From: Fibrisoma montanum
GTDB taxonomy: Bacteria > Bacteroidota > Bacteroidia > Cytophagales > Spirosomataceae
NCBI RefSeq assembly: GCF_003583365.1
Contig: NZ_QXED01000005.1
Location: 434,001-498,000, forward strand
Length of the DNA stretch: 64,000 bases
Reading direction: 5' to 3'
Positions 48,249-57,415 of the stretch are shown here, piece by piece. The notes below the pieces were generated by a model. That model saw only the letters and a program-made list of their open reading frames with translations, was not told the DNA's origin and searched no databases. Both the position numbers and the translations under genes were made by a program. The number at the start of each line of letters is the position of its first letter. Position 1 is the stretch's first letter.

Positions 48249-48761
48249 TTAAGGGGCTGTGCTTTCAAACAATAGCAGTTCTTCGCTGTCGGTTGTCAGC
48301 GTAACCCGTTTCCGGAATTGTAAGCCCAGTTTTTCAAGGAGTTTGATGGACGGCTGGTTTTCCGGGGTGACAATGGCGGCTACCGTATCAATGCCGAGGG
48401 TTGTGTGTGCGTAGGCCAGAACGGCTGAGGCTGCTTCAAAACCGTATCCGTGCCCAACGTAGTCCGGCAGGAAGGCAAAGCCGATGTCTGGTTTGTCGAG
48501 CGTTTCGCGTTGTAACAAACCGCAAAGGCCAATGGGCGTATCGGTAGGCCTGCGAGTGACCAGATACAGGCCAAACCCCCACCGTTCATAGCTCGCCAGA
48601 GGTCCCCGAAGAAGGTATTGACGGGCGTCGTCGAGCGTTCGTACGCCACGATCACCAATGTACGTGAGCCAGGCCGGCGTATTGAGCAGGTCAAGGATAA
48701 AGGGTGCGTCCTGAACCGATAACAGACGAAGGTGCAGGCGTTTGGTTGTCAGAAGGGTCAT
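48249..48761 (-). CDS. GNAT N-acetyltransferase, RimJ/RimL-like
   Basis: 170 residues. TTKRLHLRLLSVQDAPFILDLLNTPAW opens the family. The acetyl-CoA loop is FLPDYVGHGYGFEAASAVLAYA, followed by VAAIVTPENQPSIKLLEKLGL. Acceptor unknown (a protein N-terminus or a small molecule). The gene stands alone between an inverted repeat and an MFS gene. Confidence 0.9.
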   Translation of the reverse strand: MTLLTTKRLHLRLLSVQDAPFILDLLNTPAWLTYIGDRGVRTLDDARQYLLRGPLASYERWGFGLYLVTRRPTDTPIGLCGLLQRETLDKPDIGFAFLPDYVGHGYGFEAASAVLAYAHTTLGIDTVAAIVTPENQPSIKLLEKLGLQFRKRVTLTTDSEELLLFESTAP

Positions 48762-48812
48762 GCGGAAAACAAAAGGGTTGCCCTGCCTGTGGGCATAGGC
48801 AGGGCAATGGGG

Positions 48813-50150
48813 TTAATAGGCCGATGATAACGTACGGTAGGCTTTTGATCGTATAGCCAGCAGCGTGATCACCAGACCAATCAGGCCGGTCAGGGTAAAC
48901 AGCAGCGCCAGCCCGCGGTCAGAACCCGTACCGAACCAGGAACCGATCAGGCTTACCCCGGCTCCGGTTGTCATGAACGGAATAAAGATAAGCTGTGCAA
49001 TAGGACCGATCATCAAGGCGGTAAGGGGCGATGCGGCCTGTTCAATGCTCTGGGCAAAACCAAATACCCGGCCCTGGCGTTCGGGCGGAATCACTTTCTG
49101 AATGATGGTCTGCTCGGCCGCTTCGACCACCGGAATCAGACACAGGTAGATGAACATCCCGGTAGCGAGCAGAATAATTGAAGCCTGGATGGTGAAGAAC
49201 ACGCAGACCGTCCACATGGCAATGTTGGCCAGAAAGAGCGTTCGCAGCGGTTTTTGACCGAGCCCAACGCGGGCCACGGCCAGTCCGCCAAAGATGAATC
49301 CCAGACTCAGGAAGCCCCACAAGATGCCCCACATCTGAACCGATACGAGCGACAGCCCGTAGGCGTCCATGAGCGACATAAAGACGCCCCCGAGGAAGTT
49401 ATTGATCGTGTTGAAAAAAATCAGGCCGAACATGCCGGGAATGAGCTGAATGGCCCGGATCGTGCCGCGAATGTCGATGCTGTCGTTCTTGGTTTCGGTA
49501 GAGGTTATTTCCTGTTTGGGGAATGCTACCGTCAGCAGATGAGCGATAACGGCGGCCGTAAGGCCAATGGCCACCGCCAGGGTCCAGAACATACCGATGA
49601 AACCGATCGCCAGTCCGCTGAAGATGGAGGCCACCAGAAAGGACACCCCGTTGGCCGTGCCGACAAGGCCATTTGCCCGGTCGCGCTGTTCGGCAGGTAC
49701 AAAAATCGTCACCACCGTAGCCAGCGCAATGGACCGTATGTTGCCCGCAATTGCGCCCAGAAGCGACAGAATAATGAACGCCCACAAGGCAATGCTGGAT
49801 GGGTCTTTCAGAGTAGCCGCCGGGGTTGTCAGGTAAATGGCAGCGGCCAGGAGGTAAAGGAGTAAGGTCAACCCGCTAGAGAGCAGCATCGCGTATTTTT
49901 TCGGGTAGCGGTCGACCAGTGAGCCGAGAAAAAAGCCGGACAGCGCAACTGTACCCGTGTACACGCCGGCCATGATCGAGGTGGCTACCACGGATTTTGT
50001 CTGAAGATACACCCAGAACGTAACGGCGAACCACACGAAGTTATTCGTCAGAGAGGCCGTCAGGGAGTTGACCAGGATCGTGAAAAACAACCGGGGTATT
50101 CGGTCGACAGCCTGTGCGGATGAGGGGGGTAGAGTCATACTTGCTTCCAT
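48813..50150 (-). CDS. MFS transporter (EntS/MFS_3-like)
   Basis: 445 residues with twelve membrane segments. Opens FFTILVNSLTASLTNNFVWFAVTFWVY. Motif A-like GSLVDRYPKKYAMLLSSG, and the middle NTINNFLGGVFMSLMDAYGLSL. The late segment EQTIIQKVIPPERQGRVFGFAQSIEQAASPL is typical of this exporter branch. It lacks the soluble C-terminal domain of the exporter at 29.9 kb. Substrate unknown. Start at ATG 50150; a second Met four residues later is also possible. Confidence 0.88.
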   Translation of the reverse strand: MEASMTLPPSSAQAVDRIPRLFFTILVNSLTASLTNNFVWFAVTFWVYLQTKSVVATSIMAGVYTGTVALSGFFLGSLVDRYPKKYAMLLSSGLTLLLYLLAAAIYLTTPAATLKDPSSIALWAFIILSLLGAIAGNIRSIALATVVTIFVPAEQRDRANGLVGTANGVSFLVASIFSGLAIGFIGMFWTLAVAIGLTAAVIAHLLTVAFPKQEITSTETKNDSIDIRGTIRAIQLIPGMFGLIFFNTINNFLGGVFMSLMDAYGLSLVSVQMWGILWGFLSLGFIFGGLAVARVGLGQKPLRTLFLANIAMWTVCVFFTIQASIILLATGMFIYLCLIPVVEAAEQTIIQKVIPPERQGRVFGFAQSIEQAASPLTALMIGPIAQLIFIPFMTTGAGVSLIGSWFGTGSDRGLALLFTLTGLIGLVITLLAIRSKAYRTLSSAY

Positions 50151-50451
50151 TCGTGATCAATCGGTATCTGTTGTTCGTCTCAAAAATACGACAAACGCAG
50201 CACCTGAATGGGGGCAATACCGACAGAAACCGGGGTGATTCCGACAGTCGGATTCATTGGTTTTTTCTGAGCTATAGTTGCCTTTTTTTGCCTTGTTGAT
50301 GACTGGTTGAAATGCCTTCTTTTCCGTCAGGGGCGTTAAAAACTAATAGTATACTGGATGAGTGAGTCGTCCCGAGTACAAGTTCTATCTGGCGAACGGA
50401 GCTGCCATGTAAACAACAACCTAAGTACGCAAGATCCCGTAATCGGGCCGG
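50151..50451. other. Intergenic region, no gene seen
   Basis: A 301-base gap upstream of the MFS gene and downstream of the DMP19 gene. I see no coding frame, strong hairpin or RNA gene. It must hold the MFS promoter. Confidence 0.5.
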
Positions 50452-51033
50452 TTACTTGCTCACAAACTCGTCTTTATGACTCCTGATGTATTTGATCCGG
50501 AACGCAGACAGACTTTGCCGTTCGTTCATCGACTGGAATTCAGCGTCCACCTCGTGCAACGGTTCATCCGGGCTTTTTTTGCTGAGCAGTTGCAGGGACG
50601 CCAAGTTCAGAACGTCCAGGTCCGGCTTCATCTCGTTATAGGTTTCGCTGGCCTCCTGCATGATGTCCTCGAAGGGCGTAGCGCCAAGCACCTGAATGCC
50701 TTCCAGAGCAAGCTCGGCAAACTGATCGGGCGTATTGCGGAAGAACTGAAAAAAGCCGCCGTTTGTGACCTCGTTTTCCAGTACCCACGTAATGTAGACC
50801 GCCCGCTGCCCTTTCGACAGCGTTTTGATGACGTCATACTCCCTGGCCAGGTCCTTGTTGACCCGTTCCGATAGCGCATCCATGACGATTCGTTCGAGTT
50901 CGCTGTCGGGAGCCTTATCGAGCATCGCCCGGGTAATGCCGGCTGGTGTTGTGTCGCTGGTGCTGCCGGCTGACTGGCCGAGGCAAACTTTCGAACAGAG
51001 CAGGATGAGAGTAACAAGAAAAAAGTTTTTCAT
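50452..51033 (-). CDS. Secreted DMP19 (DUF4375) domain protein
   Basis: 193 residues from the ATG at 51033, which gives a clear signal peptide (FFLVTLILLCSKVCLGQ). A start at 51081 would overlap the Uma2 stop by four bases but bury the signal. The core has VYITWVLENEVTNGGFFQFFRN and FAELALEGIQVLGATPFEDIMQEASETYNE, the DUF4375/DMP19 pattern. Family members are often cytoplasmic and of unknown function; a secreted one is less usual. It lies directly downstream of a Uma2 nuclease gene on the same strand. Confidence 0.8.
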   Translation of the reverse strand: MKNFFLVTLILLCSKVCLGQSAGSTSDTTPAGITRAMLDKAPDSELERIVMDALSERVNKDLAREYDVIKTLSKGQRAVYITWVLENEVTNGGFFQFFRNTPDQFAELALEGIQVLGATPFEDIMQEASETYNEMKPDLDVLNLASLQLLSKKSPDEPLHEVDAEFQSMNERQSLSAFRIKYIRSHKDEFVSK

Positions 51034-51077
51034 GGACGTGATCGATCGGTCGGGGTTGATAGCATACCCGACAGGTA

Positions 51078-51707
51078 TCATGGAGTTGTAAAGTCAGTCT
51101 TTCGGTAAATGGCCTGCATTGGTAGTTCGAGAGCCCCCAACCGAACCACCGAATCCAGTGAGCGATAGTCATGATTGAGCCACTCGTCCGGTACATTCGT
51201 TCGGGAATACACCGAAGCGAATGGTCGGTCCTGGTCAACAAACAGCATGTATTGCAGCGAGGGAATGAGCTTGTAATACGTCAGTTTTTCCATCAGATCA
51301 AACCGGCGGGTGCTCTTCGACAGTACTTCGACGATAATCTCCGGATTCTGAATCCGTACCGTCGAAGGGCGACCGCCGGGTGTGGTGCCGTATTCAACGG
51401 GTTCTTTCACAACGGAAAGGTCAGCGTTGAAATCACCAGCCTGGTTGGGTATCGCAATTTTGATATTGCTGCCTAACACATCATACCCTACTCGGTCAGT
51501 AAAATAATTTGATAACAAAACTGCCAGAACAATAACCAATGACTCATGTTGACGGGTAGCTTGTCCCACAATAATCTCGTCGTTTAAGAATTGAACGGTG
51601 TAGGGTGACGTATCAACCAGGCTGTGGTACTCATCCCAGGTGGCCGGCAAACGCAGTAGGGCGTCTTCTTCCAGTGCGTCAGGCAATTTGAGTGTAACGG
51701 CTTCCAT
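51078..51707 (-). CDS. Uma2-family PD-(D/E)XK nuclease-like protein
   Basis: 209 residues. Uma2 features: PATWDEYHSLVDTSPYTVQFLNDEIIV, HESLVIVLAVLLSNYF, and the catalytic set FNADLSVVKEP (Asp), NPEIIVEVLSKSTRRFDLMEKLTYYK (Glu and Lys). The restriction-endonuclease fold is clear, but the biological role of this large family, abundant in Cytophagales and cyanobacteria, is unknown. Upstream of the DMP19 gene. Confidence 0.9.
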   Translation of the reverse strand: MEAVTLKLPDALEEDALLRLPATWDEYHSLVDTSPYTVQFLNDEIIVGQATRQHESLVIVLAVLLSNYFTDRVGYDVLGSNIKIAIPNQAGDFNADLSVVKEPVEYGTTPGGRPSTVRIQNPEIIVEVLSKSTRRFDLMEKLTYYKLIPSLQYMLFVDQDRPFASVYSRTNVPDEWLNHDYRSLDSVVRLGALELPMQAIYRKTDFTTP

Positions 51708-51859
51708 ACATTGCTGGGGTCAGGCTACTAATTTACAGTGAATTATGGATACGTGCCAACTTAATCCACTAAAGGACAGCTAACAAGTGGAATGGCAAAA
51801 CCGGCTTACATGGATCAGATGCGTAGCCATAATTCACGTTAATTTACCGAAAACGTACG

Positions 51860-53365
51860 TCAGCTCAACCGGTTTGTTTTCCACTTGCTCCGGGGCTGTG
51901 CCACCTGAATGCTGGTGCCATTCGTTTTTGGCTTCTGCTGTTGCATCAGCCAGGCCGCCAGCACGGCCGCCAGTTCCGCTTCGGCGGGGTCGGCGTCGGC
52001 AATCAGCACATCGGGATTTGGGGTAAAGTACCGGCCCACAAAGCCCGTGTCGAACTGCCCCGACCGGAACGCTTCGTGTTCCATCACGAACCGGCAGAAC
52101 GGCAGCGTCGTCTGGACGCCCGTAATCTGGTACTCATCGATGGCCCGGATCATCTTCTGGATGGCTTCCTCGCGGCTGTCACCGTACGTAATGAGTTTGG
52201 CGATCATCGGGTCGTAGTAAATCGGGATGGTCATGCCCTGCTCGAAACCGTCGTCGACCCGAACGCCGTTGCCCTGCGGCCGTACGTACGTTTCCAGCGT
52301 ACCGACGTCGGGAAGGAAGTTGTTGGCCGGGTCTTCGGCATACACACGGATCTCCACAGCATGGCCTTTAATGGCCAGGTCTTCCTGTTTAATGGGCAAC
52401 GGCTTGCCCTCGGCGATGTAGATCATCTGCTTCACCAGATCGACGCCCGTAATCTGTTCCGTGACGGGGTGCTCTACCTGGAGCCGGGTGTTCATTTCGA
52501 GGAAGTAGAAATTGAGCTGATCATCCACGATGAACTCCACCGTGCCGGCACCGTAGTAACCACAGGCCCGCGCTACGTCCACGGCGGCCCGGCCCATCGC
52601 GTCGCGAATTTCCGGCGTCAGGATGGCGGAGGGCGCTTCTTCGACGACCTTCTGGTGACGGCGCTGGATGGAACACTCGCGCTCGAAGAGGTGAATGATG
52701 TTACCGTGCTGATCGCCCAGCACCTGAATCTCGACGTGGCGGGGCGACGTAACGTATTTCTCAATGAACACTGAGCCATCACCAAAGGCCGACAGGGCTT
52801 CGCTCACTGCGCGGTCCATCTGCTCGTCAAATTCGGCGTCGTTCTCGACAATCCGCATGCCTTTGCCGCCCCCACCGGCGCTGGCCTTAATCAGCACTGG
52901 ATAACCGATTTTGGCCGAGATGGCTTTGGCTTCGGCCCGGTCGGTGATGGCACTGGGCGTACCGGGCACCATCGGGATGTTGTAGGTCGCGACGGCGGCT
53001 TTGGCGGCCAGTTTGCTGCCCATGATCTCGATGCTCTCGGGCGATGGACCAACGAAGATCAGACCGGCCTCGCGGACCTGCCGGGCGAAGTTGGCGTTTT
53101 CGGATAAGAAACCGTAGCCGGGGTGAATGGCGTCGACGCCTAAGCGTTTGCATACGTCAATGATGACGTCGCTTTTCAGGTACGACTCCGACGACGGGGC
53201 CGGACCTACGCAAACCGCTTCGTCGGCGTAGCGAACGTGGAGGGCATTGCGGTCGGCTTCAGAGTAAATGGCAACGGTTTTGATGCCCATTTCGCGGGCG
53301 GTACGCATGACACGCAGGGCAATTTCGCCCCGGTTGGCGACGAGGAGTTTGTTGATTTCGGGCAT
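51860..53365 (-). CDS. accC: Acyl-CoA carboxylase biotin carboxylase subunit
   Basis: 501 residues. Biotin carboxylase fold: INKLLVANRGEIALRVMRTA at the start, the ATP-grasp Gly-rich loop IKASAGGGGKGMRIV, ERECSIQRRHQKVVEEAPS, and FLEMNTRLQVEHPVTE with the catalytic Glu/Asn/Arg set. The C-terminal 45 residues are a loose tail and no biotinyl domain is present, so a separate carrier is needed. No accB or carboxyltransferase gene is in reach. Acetyl-CoA carboxylase is the default role; a propionyl-CoA-type complex is also possible. Confidence 0.92.
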   Translation of the reverse strand: MPEINKLLVANRGEIALRVMRTAREMGIKTVAIYSEADRNALHVRYADEAVCVGPAPSSESYLKSDVIIDVCKRLGVDAIHPGYGFLSENANFARQVREAGLIFVGPSPESIEIMGSKLAAKAAVATYNIPMVPGTPSAITDRAEAKAISAKIGYPVLIKASAGGGGKGMRIVENDAEFDEQMDRAVSEALSAFGDGSVFIEKYVTSPRHVEIQVLGDQHGNIIHLFERECSIQRRHQKVVEEAPSAILTPEIRDAMGRAAVDVARACGYYGAGTVEFIVDDQLNFYFLEMNTRLQVEHPVTEQITGVDLVKQMIYIAEGKPLPIKQEDLAIKGHAVEIRVYAEDPANNFLPDVGTLETYVRPQGNGVRVDDGFEQGMTIPIYYDPMIAKLITYGDSREEAIQKMIRAIDEYQITGVQTTLPFCRFVMEHEAFRSGQFDTGFVGRYFTPNPDVLIADADPAEAELAAVLAAWLMQQQKPKTNGTSIQVAQPRSKWKTNRLS

Positions 53366-53591
53366 GAAGTGACGTCTGATTGAGTCGCGGATGATTCAGC
53401 CGTCCGACGGCCGAATCAAGTTCGTAAACTTAGCAGTTTTGGCCGGTTCACACAATCAGTTTATAGCCTACGCCCCTCAGGACTGATCGGTCAGAATTAA
53501 ACGTGTTTAAGAATTGGGTTAGATGGGGCCGTATGTAGGTAGCTACCGAAAAATGGTTTGCTGCGTACCCTGCGGTTGTTGGCTAGCCGTT

Positions 53592-54401
53592 TTAGTAGTA
53601 CTCCAGCTCAGTAGCCCCCCCGTTCTGGACAATACGACCTGGTAGGCCATCGGGACGGTATTCGTACGTCAATCCCTGAGCCACCTGTGTGTTGGGGCTT
53701 AGAAACAGGGCGGCAGGGTAGTGAACCGTATTGAAATAAGGATTACGGCCAGTGCCATACTCATACGTGAACGTGCGGTCTGAAAGATCAGCCGTTGCTG
53801 TGCTGTTCTGTTCCCTGACAGCCACTACGTTGCCGCGAGAATCATACGTTAGTGTCTGTGTAAGCGTGCCTACTCCTTGTGCATCAGATCGTACTACCTT
53901 AGTGAGCTGTCCCTGAGCAGTATAGTCATATAGGCTCTTGCTACGAAAATCCCAGTCACCATTACCCTTAAGGTACGTCCGGCTTTCAGTAATGCGTCCG
54001 GCCCCGTCGGTCGACAGTTCATCGTAGCTTGTCCATTCCACTGGACCCGTGCAATTGAATACACTCGAATAGCCGCAATTATTAGAAAAGTGCTGCACAT
54101 AACGTAAGCGGCCATTCACATCATAGCGGTATTGAAGGGCTGATTCGACGGCGTTAAATCGGATGATCCGCCATTCAACCAATTGGCCGCGCTGGTTGTA
54201 ACGCCACTCTCCGGTGGTATTGCCATTCTGAATTTCACGTTTAAGACGTCCGGCAATCTTGGCCCCCTCCTGGAAGGCTTGATACGTAGCAGGCAGATCT
54301 GCCAGGGACGCAACAGGAGCATCCAGGGGCACCACTTCATTCTGCTCCCGACAGCCGGCATTGAGCAGTAGAATACTTACACACGTAAATAGGTAGCGCA
54401 T
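53592..54401 (-). CDS. Lipoprotein with YD/RHS-like repeats
   Basis: 269 residues. Lipoprotein signal RYLFTCVSILLLNAGC. The body has repeated strands of the YD-repeat kind: GEWRYNQRGQLVEWRII, LQYRYDVNGRLRYVQHF, SLYDYTAQGQLTKVVRS, LTYDSRGNVVAVREQN, LTYEYRPDGLPGRIVQN. It ends shortly after the last repeat, so it is a small self-contained repeat lipoprotein rather than a toxin fragment. Role unknown; no polymorphic toxin cassette is nearby. Confidence 0.82.
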   Translation of the reverse strand: MRYLFTCVSILLLNAGCREQNEVVPLDAPVASLADLPATYQAFQEGAKIAGRLKREIQNGNTTGEWRYNQRGQLVEWRIIRFNAVESALQYRYDVNGRLRYVQHFSNNCGYSSVFNCTGPVEWTSYDELSTDGAGRITESRTYLKGNGDWDFRSKSLYDYTAQGQLTKVVRSDAQGVGTLTQTLTYDSRGNVVAVREQNSTATADLSDRTFTYEYGTGRNPYFNTVHYPAALFLSPNTQVAQGLTYEYRPDGLPGRIVQNGGATELEYY

Positions 54402-54512
54402 AGACTTTTACATTTCGCAATGTACAAGAGACCCTTATGCGTCATAAAAGGTTGGAAATAAATACAATGACGTCGGCATGGATCAGCGAAAAGTCTCGTA
54501 TCAAGCGCGGAA

Positions 54513-54662
54513 TCACTTATACCGATTCATGAACAGAGAGAACGGCCAAAGCAGCGTGGCCGAAACGGCTTTGCTCCAGTTCGGTCGGTTGGGGTTCGTC
54601 CGAATAGCCCTGGTGCAGTACCAAACCAACACAGTTCCTGATATAAGCCAGGCGATTGCCAT
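54513..54662 (-). CDS. Possible 49-residue membrane miniprotein
   Basis: ATG at 54662, TGA at 54513-54515. The translation has a membrane-like segment (MAIAWLISGTVLVWYC), a polar middle (RAIRTNPNRPNWSK) and a second Trp/Phe-rich segment (LLWPFSLFMNRYK). This is a natural two-helix composition and fits better than the competing plus-strand frame. Same strand as the small membrane protein at 54765-54962 and downstream of it. No known family. Confidence 0.4.
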   Translation of the reverse strand: MAIAWLISGTVLVWYCTRAIRTNPNRPNWSKAVSATLLWPFSLFMNRYK

Positions 54663-54715
54663 TGTAAAGAGGGTTTATAACGGTTCCTCAAAACGAAACC
54701 AAAACACTGAATAAG

Positions 54716-54746
54716 AAGTCCTGCTCTGAACTGAGTAGCAGGACTT
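54716..54746. terminator. Hairpin after the 65-residue membrane protein gene
   Basis: AAGTCCTGCT (54716-54725) and AGCAGGACTT (54737-54746) form a perfect ten-base stem with an 11-base loop, 18 bases past the stop at 54765. A short T-rich run follows on the minus strand (CTTATTC). Confidence 0.55.
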
Positions 54747-54764
54747 AAAAAGACAATCCACTTA

Positions 54765-54962
54765 TTAAACTGAGTCCTTGTGTTGTTTTCGGATTCTGAA
54801 GTAGCTATAAAGTGTATATCCTTCCCAGAATACGCCACTAATTAAAAGTATCCTTCCTGGTACCTGGTTGCCTGAAATGAACAAAATGCATCCTATTACA
54901 ACTACAAGTGCTCCTAACAAAAACATGTGAAATGCTCTGGCAAAAAGCGGGTTATGAATCAT
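54765..54962 (-). CDS. Small two-helix membrane protein
   Basis: 65 residues: FHMFLLGALVVVIGCILFISG and ILLISGVFWEGYTLYSYF are two membrane helices, followed by a basic tail (RIRKQHKDS). The surrounding 54.4-55.0 kb is clearly richer in AT than the rest of the window. Function unknown; no family recognised. Confidence 0.6.
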   Translation of the reverse strand: MIHNPLFARAFHMFLLGALVVVIGCILFISGNQVPGRILLISGVFWEGYTLYSYFRIRKQHKDSV

Positions 54963-55042
54963 AGCGTTAGAGTAATTAAGTTCACCACATACTGATCGTG
55001 TAAGATAACAAAATTATTGTATAAGTGTTACATAGCCGCTAA

Positions 55043-55735
55043 TTACACAATCAGTTTATAGCCAATGCCCCGGATGTTGACGATCTGGACTTGCGGGTCG
55101 TCTTTGAGGTAGCGCCGGAGCCGCGTAATGAATACGTCGAGGCTGCGGCCATTAAAAAAGCTGTCGTCGCCCCAGAGTTCCTGCAACACCGCACTCCGTT
55201 CAAGAACCTGGTTCCGTTGCTCATACAGCCGCCGGAGCAGTTCGGCTTCGCGGTGGGAGAGGAAATCTTCGCGGCCGTCGAGGATCAGCTTCTGTTTGGG
55301 CGGGTCGAACTGGTAGCGGCCAATCGCCAGCAGGCTCGGTGGCGGTGGCGTTTGCTCGGCCAGACGGGGAAGTTGTCGGCGTTTCAACAGGGCGTTGATG
55401 CGGACAATCAGCTCGTCGAGGCTGAACGGCTTCTTCAGGTAATCGTTGCCGCCCAGCTCGAACCCTTTCACGACGTCGGCGGTTTGCGAACGGGCCGTCA
55501 GGAACATAATCGGAATGTCGGCGTCGGTCTGCCGGATGGTTTCGGCCAGCGAAAAGCCGTCCATCGTGGGCATCATCACATCAGCCACCACAATATCGGG
55601 TTTCTGTTCCTGGAACAGGGCCAGTCCCTCGGCCCCGTCGGTCGCGTACTGTACCGTAAAGCCGCGGACTTCGAGGCTGTCGCGAACGATCATACCCAGC
55701 GCCAATTCATCTTCAATCAATAATACGGTTGCCAT
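55043..55735 (-). CDS. OmpR-family response regulator
   Basis: 230 residues. Receiver domain: LLIEDELALGMIVRDSL, phospho-acceptor DIVVADVMMPTMDG, and PIMFLTARSQTADVVKGFELGGNDYLKKPFSLDEL. C-terminal winged helix: LSHREAELLRRLYEQRNQVLER, then LWGDDSFFNGRSLDVFITRLRRYL and VNIRGIGYKL. It lies 5 bases downstream of its kinase gene. The likely targets include the divergent GLPGLI and outer-membrane barrel genes (inference from position). Confidence 0.95.
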   Translation of the reverse strand: MATVLLIEDELALGMIVRDSLEVRGFTVQYATDGAEGLALFQEQKPDIVVADVMMPTMDGFSLAETIRQTDADIPIMFLTARSQTADVVKGFELGGNDYLKKPFSLDELIVRINALLKRRQLPRLAEQTPPPPSLLAIGRYQFDPPKQKLILDGREDFLSHREAELLRRLYEQRNQVLERSAVLQELWGDDSFFNGRSLDVFITRLRRYLKDDPQVQIVNIRGIGYKLIV

Positions 55736-55740
55736 GCAAG

Positions 55741-57276
55741 CTATGCGGGAGAAGGAGTGCGAAACAGGGGGATAGGAAATTTCCGGATGCGGGCGTGGCC
55801 GTCGCCACCGGTCTCGGGAATCAGCAGGATGAATTCGCTGCCAACGCCGGGTTCGCTGATGACGTCGATCTGACCGCCGTGCTTGTCGATCACCTGCCGA
55901 ACGTACGAAAGCCCCAGTCCAAACCCTTTGACCGGGTGCAGGTTGCCGGTCGGGACGCGGAAGAAGCGATCGAAGATAGCCTCTTGGTACGATCTGGGAA
56001 TGCCAATGCCGTTGTCTTTGACCGACAGCCGCCAGACTCGCTCCTGCCTGCCGCTGGTAATCCGGATCGTTACGGACTCGCCAGAGTATTTAATGGCGTT
56101 GTCGATCAGGTTGTTGATGGCATTGGTGGTATGAAACCGGTCGATCCGGACGGGCTCCTCGCCGGGTTGGATGTCGACCTCGAAGTGAACCGGTTTGTCG
56201 GCTTTTACCTGGTGGTTGCTGATGATCTGATTCACCAGCTCCGACGGCCTGATCCACTCGGGGTTGAGTACCAGCTCTTTCTTCTCCTCGACCGCCAGAT
56301 TCAGGACCTTCTCGACCAGATCCGATAGTCGCTGCAGGTTAGTGCGCGAAACGGTCAGGTACGTCTGGGTTTTCTGCGGATCATTGAGCGCCCCGAAATG
56401 CTGCAACGCGTCAACGGCCGCCGTGACCGTAGCCAGGGGCGTTTTCAGTTCGTGCGTCATGTTATTGATGAAGTCATTCTTCACGTCCGACAGCTTTTTC
56501 TGCCGCAGAATTGTCGAGAGCATGAACAGAAAACAGCCCGTCGTGAGGGCCAGCAACACCACCGAGCTGCCCAGCAGCCAGCCCATCCGGCGCAGCAGGT
56601 ACAGGGTCGGTGTGGTGAACGAGGCCTGCACAAACAGGTTTTTTACGGGGTTGATCGGTATGGGGGTAGTGGACAAACTTTCTTTGGCAGCAGACGCCGT
56701 CAGATCCTTGAAAATAAATACGTTATCCCGGGAGCGTTTGGGCCGGATGGTCAGCGTATCGAGCTTGAAATCAGCATCGATACCCCGCTGAGTCAGCTCG
56801 GAGCGGTACGTTGCTGCAAACGTGCGGAGATTGACCCCGGTGTCTTTCGCCCAATCGAGCAGCAGCAGCTTTGAAATCCGTTTGGCCAGCGAGTCAGCCG
56901 GTACGCCGGGCGGGGCTGCTGACTTCCGGCTCCTCACAATCATCCGCGTGGGCTCAGCCTGCGATCGGACCTGGGCAGAAACCGTATCCAGTTCCTGGCT
57001 GATGAAAATACGTTCTGAATCGCCGGCATCCCCACCGAACCGCCGAATAACCATATGACTCCGAATGCCCTTGGTAGCAGGCTCATTGCCCAGCAACACG
57101 CGGGCGTCGGTCAGGCGCTGCTGCTGAACGGCCTGCCACATGGCATCCTGCACCGTCCGCTGAAACTGCTGACGGTTTAGCTGATACGTCGTGAAAAGCC
57201 AGTACCCCTGGAAAGCATTGATGCCCAGGATACAGAGGATCATCAGCCAGAAGATGGAGCGGATTCGCCGTTTCAT
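55741..57276 (-). CDS. Membrane sensor histidine kinase
   Basis: 511 residues. Two membrane segments (IFWLMILCILGINAFQGYW near the start; LLGSSVVLLALTTGCFLFML near residue 240) frame a periplasmic sensor of about 210 residues. The H-box is FINNMTHELKTPLATVTAAV; the ATPase boxes are NLIDNAIKY, VKDNGIGIP and GFGLGLSYVRQVID. This is the RprX-like kinase layout common in Bacteroidota. First gene of an HK-RR operon, divergent from the GLPGLI gene with a 139-base shared gap. Confidence 0.94.
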   Translation of the reverse strand: MKRRIRSIFWLMILCILGINAFQGYWLFTTYQLNRQQFQRTVQDAMWQAVQQQRLTDARVLLGNEPATKGIRSHMVIRRFGGDAGDSERIFISQELDTVSAQVRSQAEPTRMIVRSRKSAAPPGVPADSLAKRISKLLLLDWAKDTGVNLRTFAATYRSELTQRGIDADFKLDTLTIRPKRSRDNVFIFKDLTASAAKESLSTTPIPINPVKNLFVQASFTTPTLYLLRRMGWLLGSSVVLLALTTGCFLFMLSTILRQKKLSDVKNDFINNMTHELKTPLATVTAAVDALQHFGALNDPQKTQTYLTVSRTNLQRLSDLVEKVLNLAVEEKKELVLNPEWIRPSELVNQIISNHQVKADKPVHFEVDIQPGEEPVRIDRFHTTNAINNLIDNAIKYSGESVTIRITSGRQERVWRLSVKDNGIGIPRSYQEAIFDRFFRVPTGNLHPVKGFGLGLSYVRQVIDKHGGQIDVISEPGVGSEFILLIPETGGDGHARIRKFPIPLFRTPSPA

Positions 57277-57415
57277 TCGTTCGGGGTTTCGTATACAAAT
57301 CTACGTAGCTGAGCCTGGCTGTACAATGGCGTTAACAGTGTTTAACACTAAATAGCAGTGCATTACATTCCGGTGCCGGAAGTTTGTACGGTCATTTCAA
57401 ACCAGACAAATTTCC

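Noticed and set aside
54478-54714. 78-codon plus-strand frame ending next to a hairpin
   Set aside because: Composition is unlike protein, and the minus-strand 49-residue frame across the same bases looks more natural.
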